DNA from: JAGQYP01 sp041392305
GTDB taxonomy: Bacteria; Bacteroidota; Bacteroidia; Flavobacteriales_D; Crocinitomicaceae
Direction: 5' to 3'
DNA: 64,000 nucleotides
NCBI GenBank assembly: GCA_041392305.1
Contig: JAWKMJ010000005.1
Coordinates: 1 to 64,000 of the forward strand
Shown here in pieces: positions 44,242 through 51,549 of this stretch (positions are counted from its first letter, which is position 1; every line of letters starts with the position of its first letter). The translations under genes and the position numbers were made by a program. The notes under the pieces were generated by a model. It did no database searches, was not told the origin of the DNA, and saw only the letters and a program-made list of their open reading frames with translations.

Positions 44242-46128
44242 TTAATCTTTCAAAGCTGAAGGTTCGTGGTAAATCTCTGCTCCTTTTTCTTTAAACTGAG
44301 CTGATTTCTCTTCCATTCCTTCTTTCAAGGCTGCATCTTCAGTAATCCCATGCTCTCGAGCATAATCTCTCACATCTTGCGTAATTTTCATTGAACAGAA
44401 ATGGGGTCCACACATCGAACAAAAATGCGCCACTTTTGCATTGTCAGATGGTAAAGTTTCATCATGAAATTCTCTTGCTCGCTCATGGTCCAAAGAAATA
44501 TTAAATTGATCTTCCCAACGGAATTCAAATCTTGCTTTGGACATCACATTGTCTCGGTATTGTGCTCCTGGGTGACCTTTAGCTAAATCTGCCGCATGCG
44601 CCGCAATTTTATACGTGATCACTCCTTCTTTTACATCGTCTCTATTTGGTAACCCTAAGTGTTCCTTCGGAGTCACATAACACAACATAGCTGTTCCATA
44701 CCAACCAATCATTGCTGCTCCAATTGCTGAAGTAATGTGATCGTAACCTGGAGCAATGTCTGTTGTAAGTGGCCCTAATGTGTAAAACGGAGCTTCGTGA
44801 CATTCTTTCAATTGCTTGTCCATGTTTTCCTTGATCATGTGCATCGGAACGTGACCTGGTCCTTCAATCATCACTTGCACATCATGCTTCCAGGCGATTT
44901 TTGTCAATTCACCAAGGGTTTCCAATTCACCAAACTGAGCCGCATCGTTGGCATCAGCAATAGAACCTGGTCTTAATCCATCTCCCAAAGAGAAAGAAAC
45001 ATCATAAGCTTTCATGATCTCACAAATCTCCTCAAAATGCGTGTACAAGAAACTTTCTTTGTGATGCGCCAAACACCATTTTGCCATGATCGAACCTCCT
45101 CTGGAAACAATTCCAGTAACTCGATTGGCTGTCAAAGGCACATATTTTAATCTTACTCCTGCGTGGATCGTAAAGTAATCTACTCCTTGTTCTGCTTGCT
45201 CAATTAAAGTATCTCTGAAAATCTCCCAAGTTAAATCTTCGGCTTTTCCATTTACTTTTTCTAAGGCTTGATAAATCGGAACTGTTCCAATCGGCACGGG
45301 AGAATTTCTCAAAATCCATTCTCTAGTTTCATGGATGTTTTTTCCCGTAGAAAGATCCATTACGGTATCTGCTCCCCAACGGATTCCCCAAACCATTTTC
45401 TCTACTTCTTCTTCAATCGAGGAAGTCACGGCAGAATTCCCAATATTCGCATTGATTTTCACTAAGAAGTTTCTTCCAATAATCATCGGCTCTACTTCTG
45501 GGTGATTGATATTTGCCGGAATAATCGCTCTGCCTTCTGCAATTTCCTTTCTAACAAATTCGGGAGTAATCACATCTGGAATACCCGCTCCAAGTGGATT
45601 TCCCGGATGCTGCTTGGCCAATTCCGGATCCATTTTCTCTCTCAACTGATTTTCACGGATCGCGATATATTCCATTTCTGGAGTAATGATTCCCTTTTTG
45701 GCATAATGCATCTGCGAAACATTCATTCCCGCTTTGGCTCTTAAAGGTTTTTTCAAATGCTCGAATCGCAATTCATCCAATTTGGAATCATCCAGTCTTT
45801 CTTTTCCATATTCTGATGAAATTCCATCCAATTCTTCCACATCTCCTCGCTCCAAAATCCACTTTTGACGCACTTTAGGCAAACCTTTTTTCACGTCAAT
45901 ATCAATGTTAGGATCCGTGTAAGGACCTGAAGTATCATACACATACAAAGGCGGATTTTCTCCCTTTTTAAACTCTCCCTCGGTAAACATCGACTTCGAT
46001 TCGGTCAATGTAATCTCACGCATAGGCACTTGAATGTCCTCACGCGATCCCTGAACATAAATTTTTCTCGAAGCCGGCATCACTTCTCTAGTTATCACCG
46101 ACTGACTTGGTATCTTATCTTTCTTCAT
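44242..46128 (-). CDS. thiC: Phosphomethylpyrimidine synthase
   Basis: 628 residues. Radical-SAM-type rearrangement of AIR into HMP-P. Typical N-terminus (MPASRKIYVQGSREDIQVPM), the MDLSTGKNIHETREWILRNS segment and the barrel of ThiC. The unusual C-terminal cluster CxxCxxxxC is visible as CSMCGPHFCSMK. It is the second gene of the operon, 108 bases after thiS. Confidence 0.95.
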   Translation of the reverse strand: MKKDKIPSQSVITREVMPASRKIYVQGSREDIQVPMREITLTESKSMFTEGEFKKGENPPLYVYDTSGPYTDPNIDIDVKKGLPKVRQKWILERGDVEELDGISSEYGKERLDDSKLDELRFEHLKKPLRAKAGMNVSQMHYAKKGIITPEMEYIAIRENQLREKMDPELAKQHPGNPLGAGIPDVITPEFVRKEIAEGRAIIPANINHPEVEPMIIGRNFLVKINANIGNSAVTSSIEEEVEKMVWGIRWGADTVMDLSTGKNIHETREWILRNSPVPIGTVPIYQALEKVNGKAEDLTWEIFRDTLIEQAEQGVDYFTIHAGVRLKYVPLTANRVTGIVSRGGSIMAKWCLAHHKESFLYTHFEEICEIMKAYDVSFSLGDGLRPGSIADANDAAQFGELETLGELTKIAWKHDVQVMIEGPGHVPMHMIKENMDKQLKECHEAPFYTLGPLTTDIAPGYDHITSAIGAAMIGWYGTAMLCYVTPKEHLGLPNRDDVKEGVITYKIAAHAADLAKGHPGAQYRDNVMSKARFEFRWEDQFNISLDHERAREFHDETLPSDNAKVAHFCSMCGPHFCSMKITQDVRDYAREHGITEDAALKEGMEEKSAQFKEKGAEIYHEPSALKD

Positions 46129-46236
46129 TTTTATTGATATCTGGACTGCTGGATTTCTGGATATCTAGACCAAATAACACGAACAACCCAATTCTTAATT
46201 CTTAATTAATAATTTTTAATTTCGACCAAAGGGAGA
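46129..46236 (-). repeat. Spacer with ctggat and taattctt words between thiS and thiC
   Basis: Contains ATCTGGACTGCTGGATTTCT and ttaattcttaatta word repeats. No gene. Confidence 0.6.
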
Positions 46237-46440
46237 TCATCCTCCAGCGGTGGCCATAATCAAAACCACCTTATCTCCGTCTGATAATAACTGGTGATTC
46301 CAATTGTCTTTGGGGGCTATCGTTTCATTCACAGCCACGGCAATTCCCTTTTGATCCTTTATACCGACTTTATCCAGCAAAGACGCAATCGTTTCGCCTT
46401 GATCGATATCTTTTTCTTCGTCGTTAAAATATATTTTCAT
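46237..46440 (-). CDS. thiS: ThiS sulfur carrier protein
   Basis: 67 residues starting at the ATG at 46440 (MKIYFNDEEKDID); the frame upstream uses a TTG within 10 bases and is unlikely. The ubiquitin-like protein ends in MATAGG, the Gly-Gly tail that is adenylated and then turned into a thiocarboxylate for ThiG. It is the first gene after the riboswitch. The partner adenylyltransferase thiF is not in the operon and would have to be elsewhere in the genome. Confidence 0.93.
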   Translation of the reverse strand: MKIYFNDEEKDIDQGETIASLLDKVGIKDQKGIAVAVNETIAPKDNWNHQLLSDGDKVVLIMATAGG

Positions 46441-46455
46441 TGAATTCAATTATTG

Positions 46456-46565
46456 CAGGGGCGCAACAATCCATTGCCAGATCTAACTTTTCCTTTCGCC
46501 GGCATGACCCGGATCAAGTTCAAAGGGTAAGATCTCAGTGGCGATATTTTCACCACACCCCTAAA
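46456..46565 (-). promoter_or_regulatory. TPP riboswitch
   Basis: On the minus strand the element reads AGGGGTG, then CTGAGA, then ACCCTTTGAACTTGATCCGG, and GGTCATGCCGGCGAAAGGA, and closes with GCGCCCCTGC. These are the P1 stem and the pyrimidine- and pyrophosphate-binding helices of the THI box. It lies directly before thiS and controls the operon. A possible promoter just upstream (TTTG at 46601-46598, 17 bases, TACCTTTA at 46580-46573) places the start near 46566. Confidence 0.95.
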
Positions 46566-46676
46566 GTTTTGATAAAGGTAGCAAGAATTTTCGGAACCAA
46601 ATCAGAAAAAATAGATGTCCATAAATACTGGACTTCAACCGACCTATATTTTGAAGCAACTAAAAATCTTTATATC

Positions 46677-46775
46677 ATGAAAAAATTAACTAAAAAGCAA
46701 TTAAAGGTCTTAAAAGGTGGAGACACAGGAACTAATCCTTTATCTCACCAAGGTTTAGGTAGAACTAGAATTTAA
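46677..46775 (+). CDS. Short GG-leader peptide 1
   Basis: 32 residues. Leader MKKLTKKQLKVLKGG ends in Gly-Gly at position 15; the remaining 17 residues are DTGTNPLSHQGLGRTRI. It is cut from a longer spurious reading frame that starts further upstream (46440). The M-K-x-[IL]-x-K-K-x-L-K-x-[LV]-K-G-G leader is shared with three other peptides here. Processing after GG by the C39 peptidase transporter (56571) is likely. No antimicrobial family is recognised; bacteriocin-like or signal roles are both possible. Confidence 0.7.
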   Translation: MKKLTKKQLKVLKGGDTGTNPLSHQGLGRTRI

Positions 46776-46793
46776 CAAACTAGAAATAATATC

Positions 46794-46934
46794 ATGAAAA
46801 CAATTAACAAAAAACAATTAAAAGAAGTTAAAGGTGGGATGGATGCGGTTGCAAATGCAGCTTGGATTGCAAACAAAGCACTTAACACCAGAAGCAACTT
46901 ATTACCTGCAATGAATGGCATCTCTTCAAGATGA
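46794..46934 (+). CDS. Short GG-leader peptide 2
   Basis: 46 residues: leader MKTINKKQLKEVKGG (15), then a 31-residue core beginning MDAVANAAWIANKAL, rich in Ala and Asn and without Cys. It is 18 bases from the first peptide and followed by an intrinsic terminator, so the pair forms one short transcript. The leader matches peptide 1 in 11 of 15 positions. Confidence 0.72.
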   Translation: MKTINKKQLKEVKGGMDAVANAAWIANKALNTRSNLLPAMNGISSR

Positions 46935-46951
46935 TATAGAATTACTTCGAT

Positions 46952-46980
46952 AAAAGGATCGCTATTTCGGTCCTTTTTCA
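46952..46980 (+). terminator. Intrinsic terminator after peptides 1-2
   Basis: AAAAGGATCG (46952-46961) pairs with CGGTCCTTTT (46968-46977; one T-G wobble) around a 6-base loop, then TTC/TTTT. It separates the first peptide pair from the promoter module at 46982. Confidence 0.85.
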
Positions 46981-46981
46981 T

Positions 46982-47079
46982 TTTATGTCAAAAAAAGGCC
47001 TTTTCATTACAAAAAAACAACCTTTCATTACATAAGAGCCTTAGTCAACAATTCCTTAAATATCTGATCGTTAAGTTTG
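46982..47079 (+). promoter_or_regulatory. Promoter module 1: three 9-mers at 21-bp pitch and a -7 box
   Basis: TTTATGTCA (46982-46990), TTCATTACA (47003-47011) and TTCATTACA (47024-47032) lie exactly 21 bp apart. A -7 box TAAGTTTG (47072-47079) follows 39 bp later. An identical arrangement precedes cassette 2 (52489-52586), so this is a shared activator site. Two-turn spacing suggests a dimeric regulator of the LytTR or similar kind binding one DNA face. The module precedes the HTH gene and the KGGYDG peptides. Confidence 0.75.
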
Positions 47080-47134
47080 TAACACCTGCTACTCCAAAAT
47101 AGAAACGGAGTATGAACTTAAATCATCTTATTCA

Positions 47135-47455
47135 ATGATCAGATATTTTGACCGTCTTAAAAAATTTGATTTCCTGATTAGACACGGGATGACAGGATCA
47201 CCTAAAGAATGCGCTCAAAAGCTAGAAATCTCAAAAAGTCGATTTTATGAGTTTCTAGAAGAGCTCGATCTTTTAGATATCCCTGTAGAATACGACAGAT
47301 CTTTAAAAACCTATGTATATAGCAAATCAGGAAAGCTAAAACTTGGTTTTGAAGAAGAATTAAATACTCTAGATCGAGTACAACTCAGTTCACTCCAGGG
47401 AGGTAAAACTCATTTGTATTTAAAATGGAAAAAGGAGGACAGAAGAGCCTCATAA
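47135..47455 (+). CDS. Small HTH protein
   Basis: 106 residues. Residues 15-45 form a helix-turn-helix of the type seen in the N-terminus of WYL/HTH_11 regulators (TGSPKECAQKLEISKSRFYEF). No effector domain follows. The C-terminal end contains QLSSLQGGKTHLYL, a Leu-Gly-Gly stretch resembling a leader cleavage site. In Bacteroidota small HTH genes often sit before GG-leader peptide genes. It could be the local regulator, or could be an odd fusion of a DNA-binding domain and a GG tail. Its gene lies directly downstream of promoter module 1. Confidence 0.65.
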   Translation: MIRYFDRLKKFDFLIRHGMTGSPKECAQKLEISKSRFYEFLEELDLLDIPVEYDRSLKTYVYSKSGKLKLGFEEELNTLDRVQLSSLQGGKTHLYLKWKKEDRRAS

Positions 47456-47474
47456 AATCATAAAATCAATTAAA

Positions 47475-47606
47475 ATGAAAGTAATTAAAAAGAAAAACTT
47501 GAAAGTAGTTAAAGGTGGCTATGATGGAAGTGCTATTGACGCTGCTGCACAAAAAGCAAAACAAGCTGAATATGATAGGATTCTAGACAACAAAAGAGAT
47601 TATTAA
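47475..47606 (+). CDS. Short GG-leader peptide 3
   Basis: 43 residues: leader MKVIKKKNLKVVKGG (15), then YDGSAIDAAAQKAKQAEYDR and the end ILDNKRDY. The core is charged, without Cys. It lies 19 bases after the HTH stop and 11 bases before peptide 4, so all three are one unit. Confidence 0.72.
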   Translation: MKVIKKKNLKVVKGGYDGSAIDAAAQKAKQAEYDRILDNKRDY

Positions 47607-47617
47607 AAAGTAGTATT

Positions 47618-47731
47618 ATGAAAGTTATAAAAAAGAAAAACTTGAATGTAGTTAAAGGTGGCTATGACGGGCCAGGGGATGCTCACTACGGTAGCGCTGA
47701 CGTAAAGTCTAAAACTGGAAAAACAAAGTAG
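47618..47731 (+). CDS. Short GG-leader peptide 4
   Basis: 37 residues: leader MKVIKKKNLNVVKGG (15, one change against peptide 3), then YDGPGDAHYGSADVKSKTGK and TK. The YDG after GG is shared with peptide 3, which points to a recent duplication. A terminator follows at 47760. Confidence 0.72.
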   Translation: MKVIKKKNLNVVKGGYDGPGDAHYGSADVKSKTGKTK

Positions 47732-47759
47732 ACTCGTATAATTTATCTATGCAACCAAT

Positions 47760-47788
47760 AAAGAGTTCAGCTAAACTGGACTCTTTTT
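47760..47788 (+). terminator. Intrinsic terminator after peptides 3-4
   Basis: AAAGAGTTCAG (47760-47770) pairs with CTGGACTCTTT (47776-47786; one wobble) around CTAAA, then a T run. It would limit read-through into cassette 1. Confidence 0.85.
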
Positions 47789-48024
47789 ATTTCAATTTAT
47801 CTCGAAAATAATATTCTGGAATTACGAATTGAAATGCCGACTAAATCAATCTAAATAGAAAGCCTTCGAGACTTTTTTAGTTAAGAAAAGGCTATCGTTT
47901 CATTGAGATAGTGATTAATTTTATACTAATCCTAAACCCTTCAACATTCTACAACATTTTAACATTTATTTATTTGTTGCATAATTATATTTTAGTACCT
48001 TAGTCTAACTACACCATACTACCA
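47789..48024. other. Intergenic region before cassette 1
   Basis: About 235 bases of AT-rich sequence. No gene and no 21-bp 9-mer module is found here. It should hold the promoter of cassette 1 if the terminator at 47760 is effective; a TATATTTTAG stretch near 47985-47995 is a weak candidate. Confidence 0.45.
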
Positions 48025-48215
48025 GCCTGAATACCTTTCTTTTACTTCAGGTAATTATTTTTGAAATACAAGAGAATGCTGCAACATTTTCTTAGAAAAG
48101 CTCTCATTATTTGTTTGCAGGCAATTGATTTGAGCAATTTCAGCATGTGTAGGGTGCCGAAAATGCATTTTGCTGGAATTTTTTATTTAGAGAGTAGGCG
48201 ATAAAAATTAATATT
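48025..48215 (+). ncRNA. Conserved structured leader of cassette 1
   Basis: It shares its order of blocks with the leader of cassette 2 (52675-52853): CCTGAA at the left, CTGCAA (48079-48084) with TTGCAG (48115-48120), a hairpin with arms CAGCA/TGCTG around the block GTGCCGAAAATG (48154-48165), then AGAGTAGGCGATAA just before the start. The arms differ from those in cassette 2 in a pair-preserving way, so RNA structure is likely. It ends 0 bases before the precursor ATG. Confidence 0.6.
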
Positions 48216-48413
48216 ATGAAAAAGATTTTTGATATAGAAAGTTCAAAGATTGGGAATGAACACATGAATAAGATCAGAGGAGGAGCATCTGGTTCTGGAA
48301 CAACTTGCAAAAAAGATGAAAACAGTGATTCTGATGGAGACGGAGTTGCAGACGATTGCACCTACGTAGTGGATGACCCAGGGATCAAAATTCCTTCACC
48401 AATTCTAACATGA
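48216..48413 (+). CDS. Grasp-with-spasm precursor peptide, cassette 1
   Basis: 65 residues. Leader residues 1-23 (MKKIFDIESSKIGNEHMNKI, then RGG) end with a GG site. The 42-residue core begins ASGSGTTCKKDENSDSDGDG and continues VADDCTYVVDDPGIKIPSP with ILT; it is dense in Ser/Thr, Asp and Glu, the residues that ATP-grasp enzymes join into ester or amide rings, plus two Cys. It starts right after the conserved leader RNA, and is followed by an attenuator hairpin and then the ATP-grasp gene. Confidence 0.78.
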   Translation: MKKIFDIESSKIGNEHMNKIRGGASGSGTTCKKDENSDSDGDGVADDCTYVVDDPGIKIPSPILT

Positions 48414-48421
48414 TTTAAAAT

Positions 48422-48449
48422 AAGAACCCTGAAAAGGGTTCTTTTATTT
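48422..48449 (+). terminator. Attenuator-like hairpin between precursor 1 and gwsG
   Basis: AAGAACCC (48422-48429), a 6-base loop, and GGGTTCTT (48436-48443) followed by TTATTTA. The enzyme gene starts six bases later at 48456. Such partial terminators let precursor RNA exceed enzyme RNA. Confidence 0.75.
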
Positions 48450-48455
48450 AGTATT

Positions 48456-49460
48456 ATGATTCTTATTTATAGCAATAACCACGACTTCTCCACCAATGAA
48501 GTTTGTCGAATTTTATTGAAAAATGGAACGCCATTCATTCGTGTAAACGATATAACCTTTTTTGAATCTTTAAAAATTGATTCAAACGGAAACCTTCCCC
48601 CATTAATTCAATATGAAAATTTGAATCTAATTGAAGAAATTCATGCTATTTGGTACAGGAGAGAACCGGAAAATAAAAATTTGTTTAAAAATATAGCCCT
48701 TGGCCCTTTAGAAAGAACATTATTAAATCATAAGGAAACTGAATTAAAAGTAATTCGAAATTACCTGAACTGGAGACTGAATGACAAATTTTGGTTAAAT
48801 CACCCTTCCTTCTCAAGCCTTAACAAAATTTTTGTTTTGGATATTGCAAAAAAAGTTGGACTTAAAACTGCTGAATGGGTAATCCTCAACAATACAAAAG
48901 ACATTATTGAACACCTAGAAAGTGGCAGAGTAATTACCAAGCCATTATTCGAAACTATTGGTATTGAAAACGATTCAGATCATTTTAATACTAGAACACA
49001 AGAAGTTAAAAGAGAAGATATTCAAAACATTGAAATTGGAACATCTTTCATCCAAAAAATGATCGAAAAAGAATCAGAAATTCGAGTAGTATTTCTTGAA
49101 GGAGAATGTTTTTCTATGGAGATTCATTCTCAAAAAAACGAGCACACTAAAATAGATTTTAGAAATTACAACATTGAAACACCACTTCGATTTACAGCTT
49201 TTAAATTACCATTTTCTCTTGAAAAAAAAATTGAATCATTAATGACTGAATTAAAATTAAATTTTGGCTCATTAGACTTCATTCTAGACAAAAATGGTGA
49301 CTTCATATTCCTTGAAGTGAATCCAGTTGGACAATTTGGAATGACCTCAAAACCTAATAATTATGGAATCGAATATAAAATCGCAGAAATACTTGAACGA
49401 GAAGAAAAAATTGCAAATCCCAAAAGGTCTGAACCTACCAGCAATTTTTCATTTTTATGA
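48456..49460 (+). CDS. gwsG: ATP-grasp peptide maturase, cassette 1
   Basis: 334 residues. The N-terminal MILIYSNNHDFSTNEV and FIRVNDITFF, the ATP-binding lysine strand VITKPLFETIG, IRVVFLEGECFSMEIHSQKN, LNFGSLDFILDKNGDFIFLE and the C-terminal LEVNPVGQFGMTSKP are hallmarks of the grasp-with-spasm ATP-grasp family, related to MvdD/MdnC-type enzymes that make ester or amide crosslinks in RiPPs. It is followed by ATGA, the start of a small ORF. Two paralogues (this and 53316) serve two cassettes. Confidence 0.87.
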   Translation: MILIYSNNHDFSTNEVCRILLKNGTPFIRVNDITFFESLKIDSNGNLPPLIQYENLNLIEEIHAIWYRREPENKNLFKNIALGPLERTLLNHKETELKVIRNYLNWRLNDKFWLNHPSFSSLNKIFVLDIAKKVGLKTAEWVILNNTKDIIEHLESGRVITKPLFETIGIENDSDHFNTRTQEVKREDIQNIEIGTSFIQKMIEKESEIRVVFLEGECFSMEIHSQKNEHTKIDFRNYNIETPLRFTAFKLPFSLEKKIESLMTELKLNFGSLDFILDKNGDFIFLEVNPVGQFGMTSKPNNYGIEYKIAEILEREEKIANPKRSEPTSNFSFL

Positions 49461-49590
49461 GTCAAGCACTGTTAAAACCAAAGTATTTACCAAGAGAGAA
49501 TATAATCAATACTTAAAAGGGTATGAAATATGTCAGGGTTACTCAGACCATCCAATGGCAGAAAACAACTACAAAATAATAAATAACTAA
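49457..49590 (+). pseudogene. Small ORF between gwsG1 and gwsS1, broken at a GA repeat
   Basis: Starts with ATGA overlap on gwsG1 (MSQALLKPKYLPR) and must change frame at AGAGAGAA (about 49492-49499) to continue as EYNQYLKGYEICQGY and SDHPMAENNYKIINN, stopping one base before gwsS1. Removing one GA gives a clean 43-residue product, so a dinucleotide expansion is the simplest cause; a lost single base is the alternative. Function unknown. The corresponding gene of cassette 2 is intact but shows no similarity I can see. Confidence 0.6.
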
Positions 49591-49591
49591 A

Positions 49592-50344
49592 ATGACATAT
49601 TACATACATACTAACTGTATTCCCGTAAAAGGAGATCAAAAGGGAGTGATTTTAGATTTATTCCGTTATAGATATATTGAACTTTCAAACAAGGCAATCG
49701 ATCTGTTGCTGCAATATCAAGGTGAAAATCTTGACCATTTTAAAAGTGAAAATGAAGAAGAAGTATCGACACACTTTATTCAATTTTTGGAAAACTTAAA
49801 CGACCAAGACTATATAAGTTTCAATCCACTTACAAATAAGAAAAGATGCATTGAATGGAATTCAGATATTTATAAAAAAACAATTGATTATTGCGAAATA
49901 AATTTTTCCGATAAAATCAATCTTAAATTAATTGACCAAATTCTGTCCCCCCTTTTCATTTCCAATATCTTCATTAAGACCCAAAACCCTATTCATTTTG
50001 AGTTCATATTAAATGAAATCAATAATTTCCATTTATTTGAATACGCTACATATATTGGCCTTCAACACAATACGAATTTGAGACTTTCTGATAATATGAT
50101 CTCACAAATTATTGCAAACAATAGATTTTCTGAACTCTATATAAATGGTATTTTAGAAAATTACTGTTCAAAATTAGATCAAATAAATATTTTTTCATCT
50201 AAAGATTGCCCTTCTAATCGAATCAAAATACACGTCAACCCAGAAATGTATAATAATAGAATCAATAATGTTCAACCGAATAAAATCATCATTAATGAAA
50301 AAAATAATCTTTCTATTTCTCCTATGTATTTCACTTTCAACTGA
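49592..50344 (+). CDS. gwsS: Grasp-with-spasm SPASM protein, N-terminal part only
   Basis: 250 residues. Starts as the family does (MTYYIHTNCIPVKGDQKGVI, YRYIELSNKA), follows the family through FENYLK-type and DYCE segments to VNPEMYNNRINN, and then stops after YFTFN where the SPASM Cys cluster should follow. That cluster sits 880 bases downstream as a separate 75-residue frame (51223..51450). The C-terminal end of this fragment overlaps the signal peptide of the TPR gene. No radical-SAM CxxxCxxC is present. Confidence 0.75.
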   Translation: MTYYIHTNCIPVKGDQKGVILDLFRYRYIELSNKAIDLLLQYQGENLDHFKSENEEEVSTHFIQFLENLNDQDYISFNPLTNKKRCIEWNSDIYKKTIDYCEINFSDKINLKLIDQILSPLFISNIFIKTQNPIHFEFILNEINNFHLFEYATYIGLQHNTNLRLSDNMISQIIANNRFSELYINGILENYCSKLDQINIFSSKDCPSNRIKIHVNPEMYNNRINNVQPNKIIINEKNNLSISPMYFTFN

Positions 50345-51221
50345 GCTATCGGCTCAAATTAAAATCCCTCTATCGGGCTATAAAGATTTAAATAAAGCAG
50401 ATAGTTTGATTCAATTGGGGCAATATGAAAACGCTTTAAAATTATATGAATCTTGTCTTGACAAAATTGAATTTTTCAAAGGTAGATGCCTTTATTACTC
50501 CGCAATCTGTCATGCTCTTCTAAAAAACCCTTCCCAAGCAAAATCACTAGTGGTTTCTTCCTTTAATCATGGTTTTAAATACTTTTCAATAGAACAAATG
50601 GAACAAGATTGGTTGTTACAAAGTCTGAAATCTGACTCAACTCAATTAATAAACTATAACAAAATAATTAGTCAACAAAATAATTGGCTAAACCCTGAAT
50701 ACGAAATTGAATTCCCATCAATTAGGGACAGTCTTTTAGTCTTACTAAATAAAGATCAATATTATAGGCACAAAATTAAAGGTAAAAATGACAGTTTATT
50801 TAAGCTGCAAACTAAAATAGATAAAGAAAATCAAAGCTATATAAATTCCATTTTGAACGAATTTGGCAATAATTTGAATTGGACTCAAGTTGGTAGAGAT
50901 GGCATGCATGCTATTTTGCTAATTGGAATACACACAAAAGACATCGATTTACTGGAAAGAATAATTAAACTGGCTGAGGTGAACCTAAAGAACCACTCAA
51001 TTGAACCTTCTGACTATTGCATATTAGTTGATAAATACAATTATTTATTGTTTGGAGTTCAACTTTTTGGTACCCAAGTGGAAAGAAGTAAGGAAACACA
51101 AGAGATAACATTTAAACCATTTTTAAACAATTCCGAATCATACATTATAAACCTAAGAAATGCCTTCGGATTAATCTCAATGGAAGATTATTTAAAAGAC
51201 ATGAAATCAATTAATAATTAA
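50295..51221 (+). CDS. Exported TPR/DUF6624-like protein inserted in gwsS1
   Basis: 308 residues when read from the ATG at 50295 (MKKIIFLFLLCISLSTELSA, a clear signal peptide). A short TPR-like stretch (KADSLIQLGQYENALKLYE) is followed by the DUF6624 pattern: LLVLLNKDQYYRHK, INSILNEFG, IHTKDIDLLERI and VQLFGTQVERS with LRNAFGLISMEDY at the end. Two more members sit nearby (51550, 55461). All follow a SPASM gene, suggesting a conserved partner of the peptide system, perhaps for processing or immunity at the envelope. Here it interrupts gwsS1. Confidence 0.72.
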   Translation: MKKIIFLFLLCISLSTELSAQIKIPLSGYKDLNKADSLIQLGQYENALKLYESCLDKIEFFKGRCLYYSAICHALLKNPSQAKSLVVSSFNHGFKYFSIEQMEQDWLLQSLKSDSTQLINYNKIISQQNNWLNPEYEIEFPSIRDSLLVLLNKDQYYRHKIKGKNDSLFKLQTKIDKENQSYINSILNEFGNNLNWTQVGRDGMHAILLIGIHTKDIDLLERIIKLAEVNLKNHSIEPSDYCILVDKYNYLLFGVQLFGTQVERSKETQEITFKPFLNNSESYIINLRNAFGLISMEDYLKDMKSINN

Positions 51222-51222
51222 T

Positions 51223-51450
51223 ATGGATGACTTCAATATAAATCTAGATAACTTCACAAATTCAGACCTCCAAAAACTCTATTCGGCTCCTAGTCATAGC
51301 CCCTTACCGATTAATCAAATCGAAAAATGTATGGATTGTCAATACAAGTATTGTTGTGTTTTTAAATCAAAATTAGTTCAAAAGTCAAATGAACTATACA
51401 TGAAATTGGATGATTGCAACTTCAATCCATACCAAAACGAAATCAATTAA
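51223..51450 (+). CDS. gwsS: Separated SPASM Cys domain of gwsS1
   Basis: 75 residues with the Cys set that closes the family: KCMDCQYKYCCVFKSKL and LDDCNFNPYQNEIN. It aligns with the end of the cassette 2 protein (QICQDCEFRYVCCDRR, NECEYNPYI). Its ATG lies one base after the TPR stop. It may be made as its own subunit that joins the N-terminal fragment, or it may be a remnant. Confidence 0.75.
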   Translation: MDDFNINLDNFTNSDLQKLYSAPSHSPLPINQIEKCMDCQYKYCCVFKSKLVQKSNELYMKLDDCNFNPYQNEIN

Positions 51451-51549
51451 CCTTAATCAAAGTTTAGAAAATCGCACAATCAATCCACTTATAAGTTCAA
51501 CAAAAACATGAATCTAAAATTGAAATTGGGTATTTTACTTTATTACTAA

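Noticed and set aside
46440..46775. 111-codon plus-strand frame
   Set aside because: It reads backwards through the TPP riboswitch; only its last 32 codons, from 46677, form a real GG-leader peptide.
49363..49590. 75-codon frame starting inside gwsG1
   Set aside because: The first part is a shadow of gwsG1; only the end belongs to the small coupled ORF that starts at 49457 in another frame.
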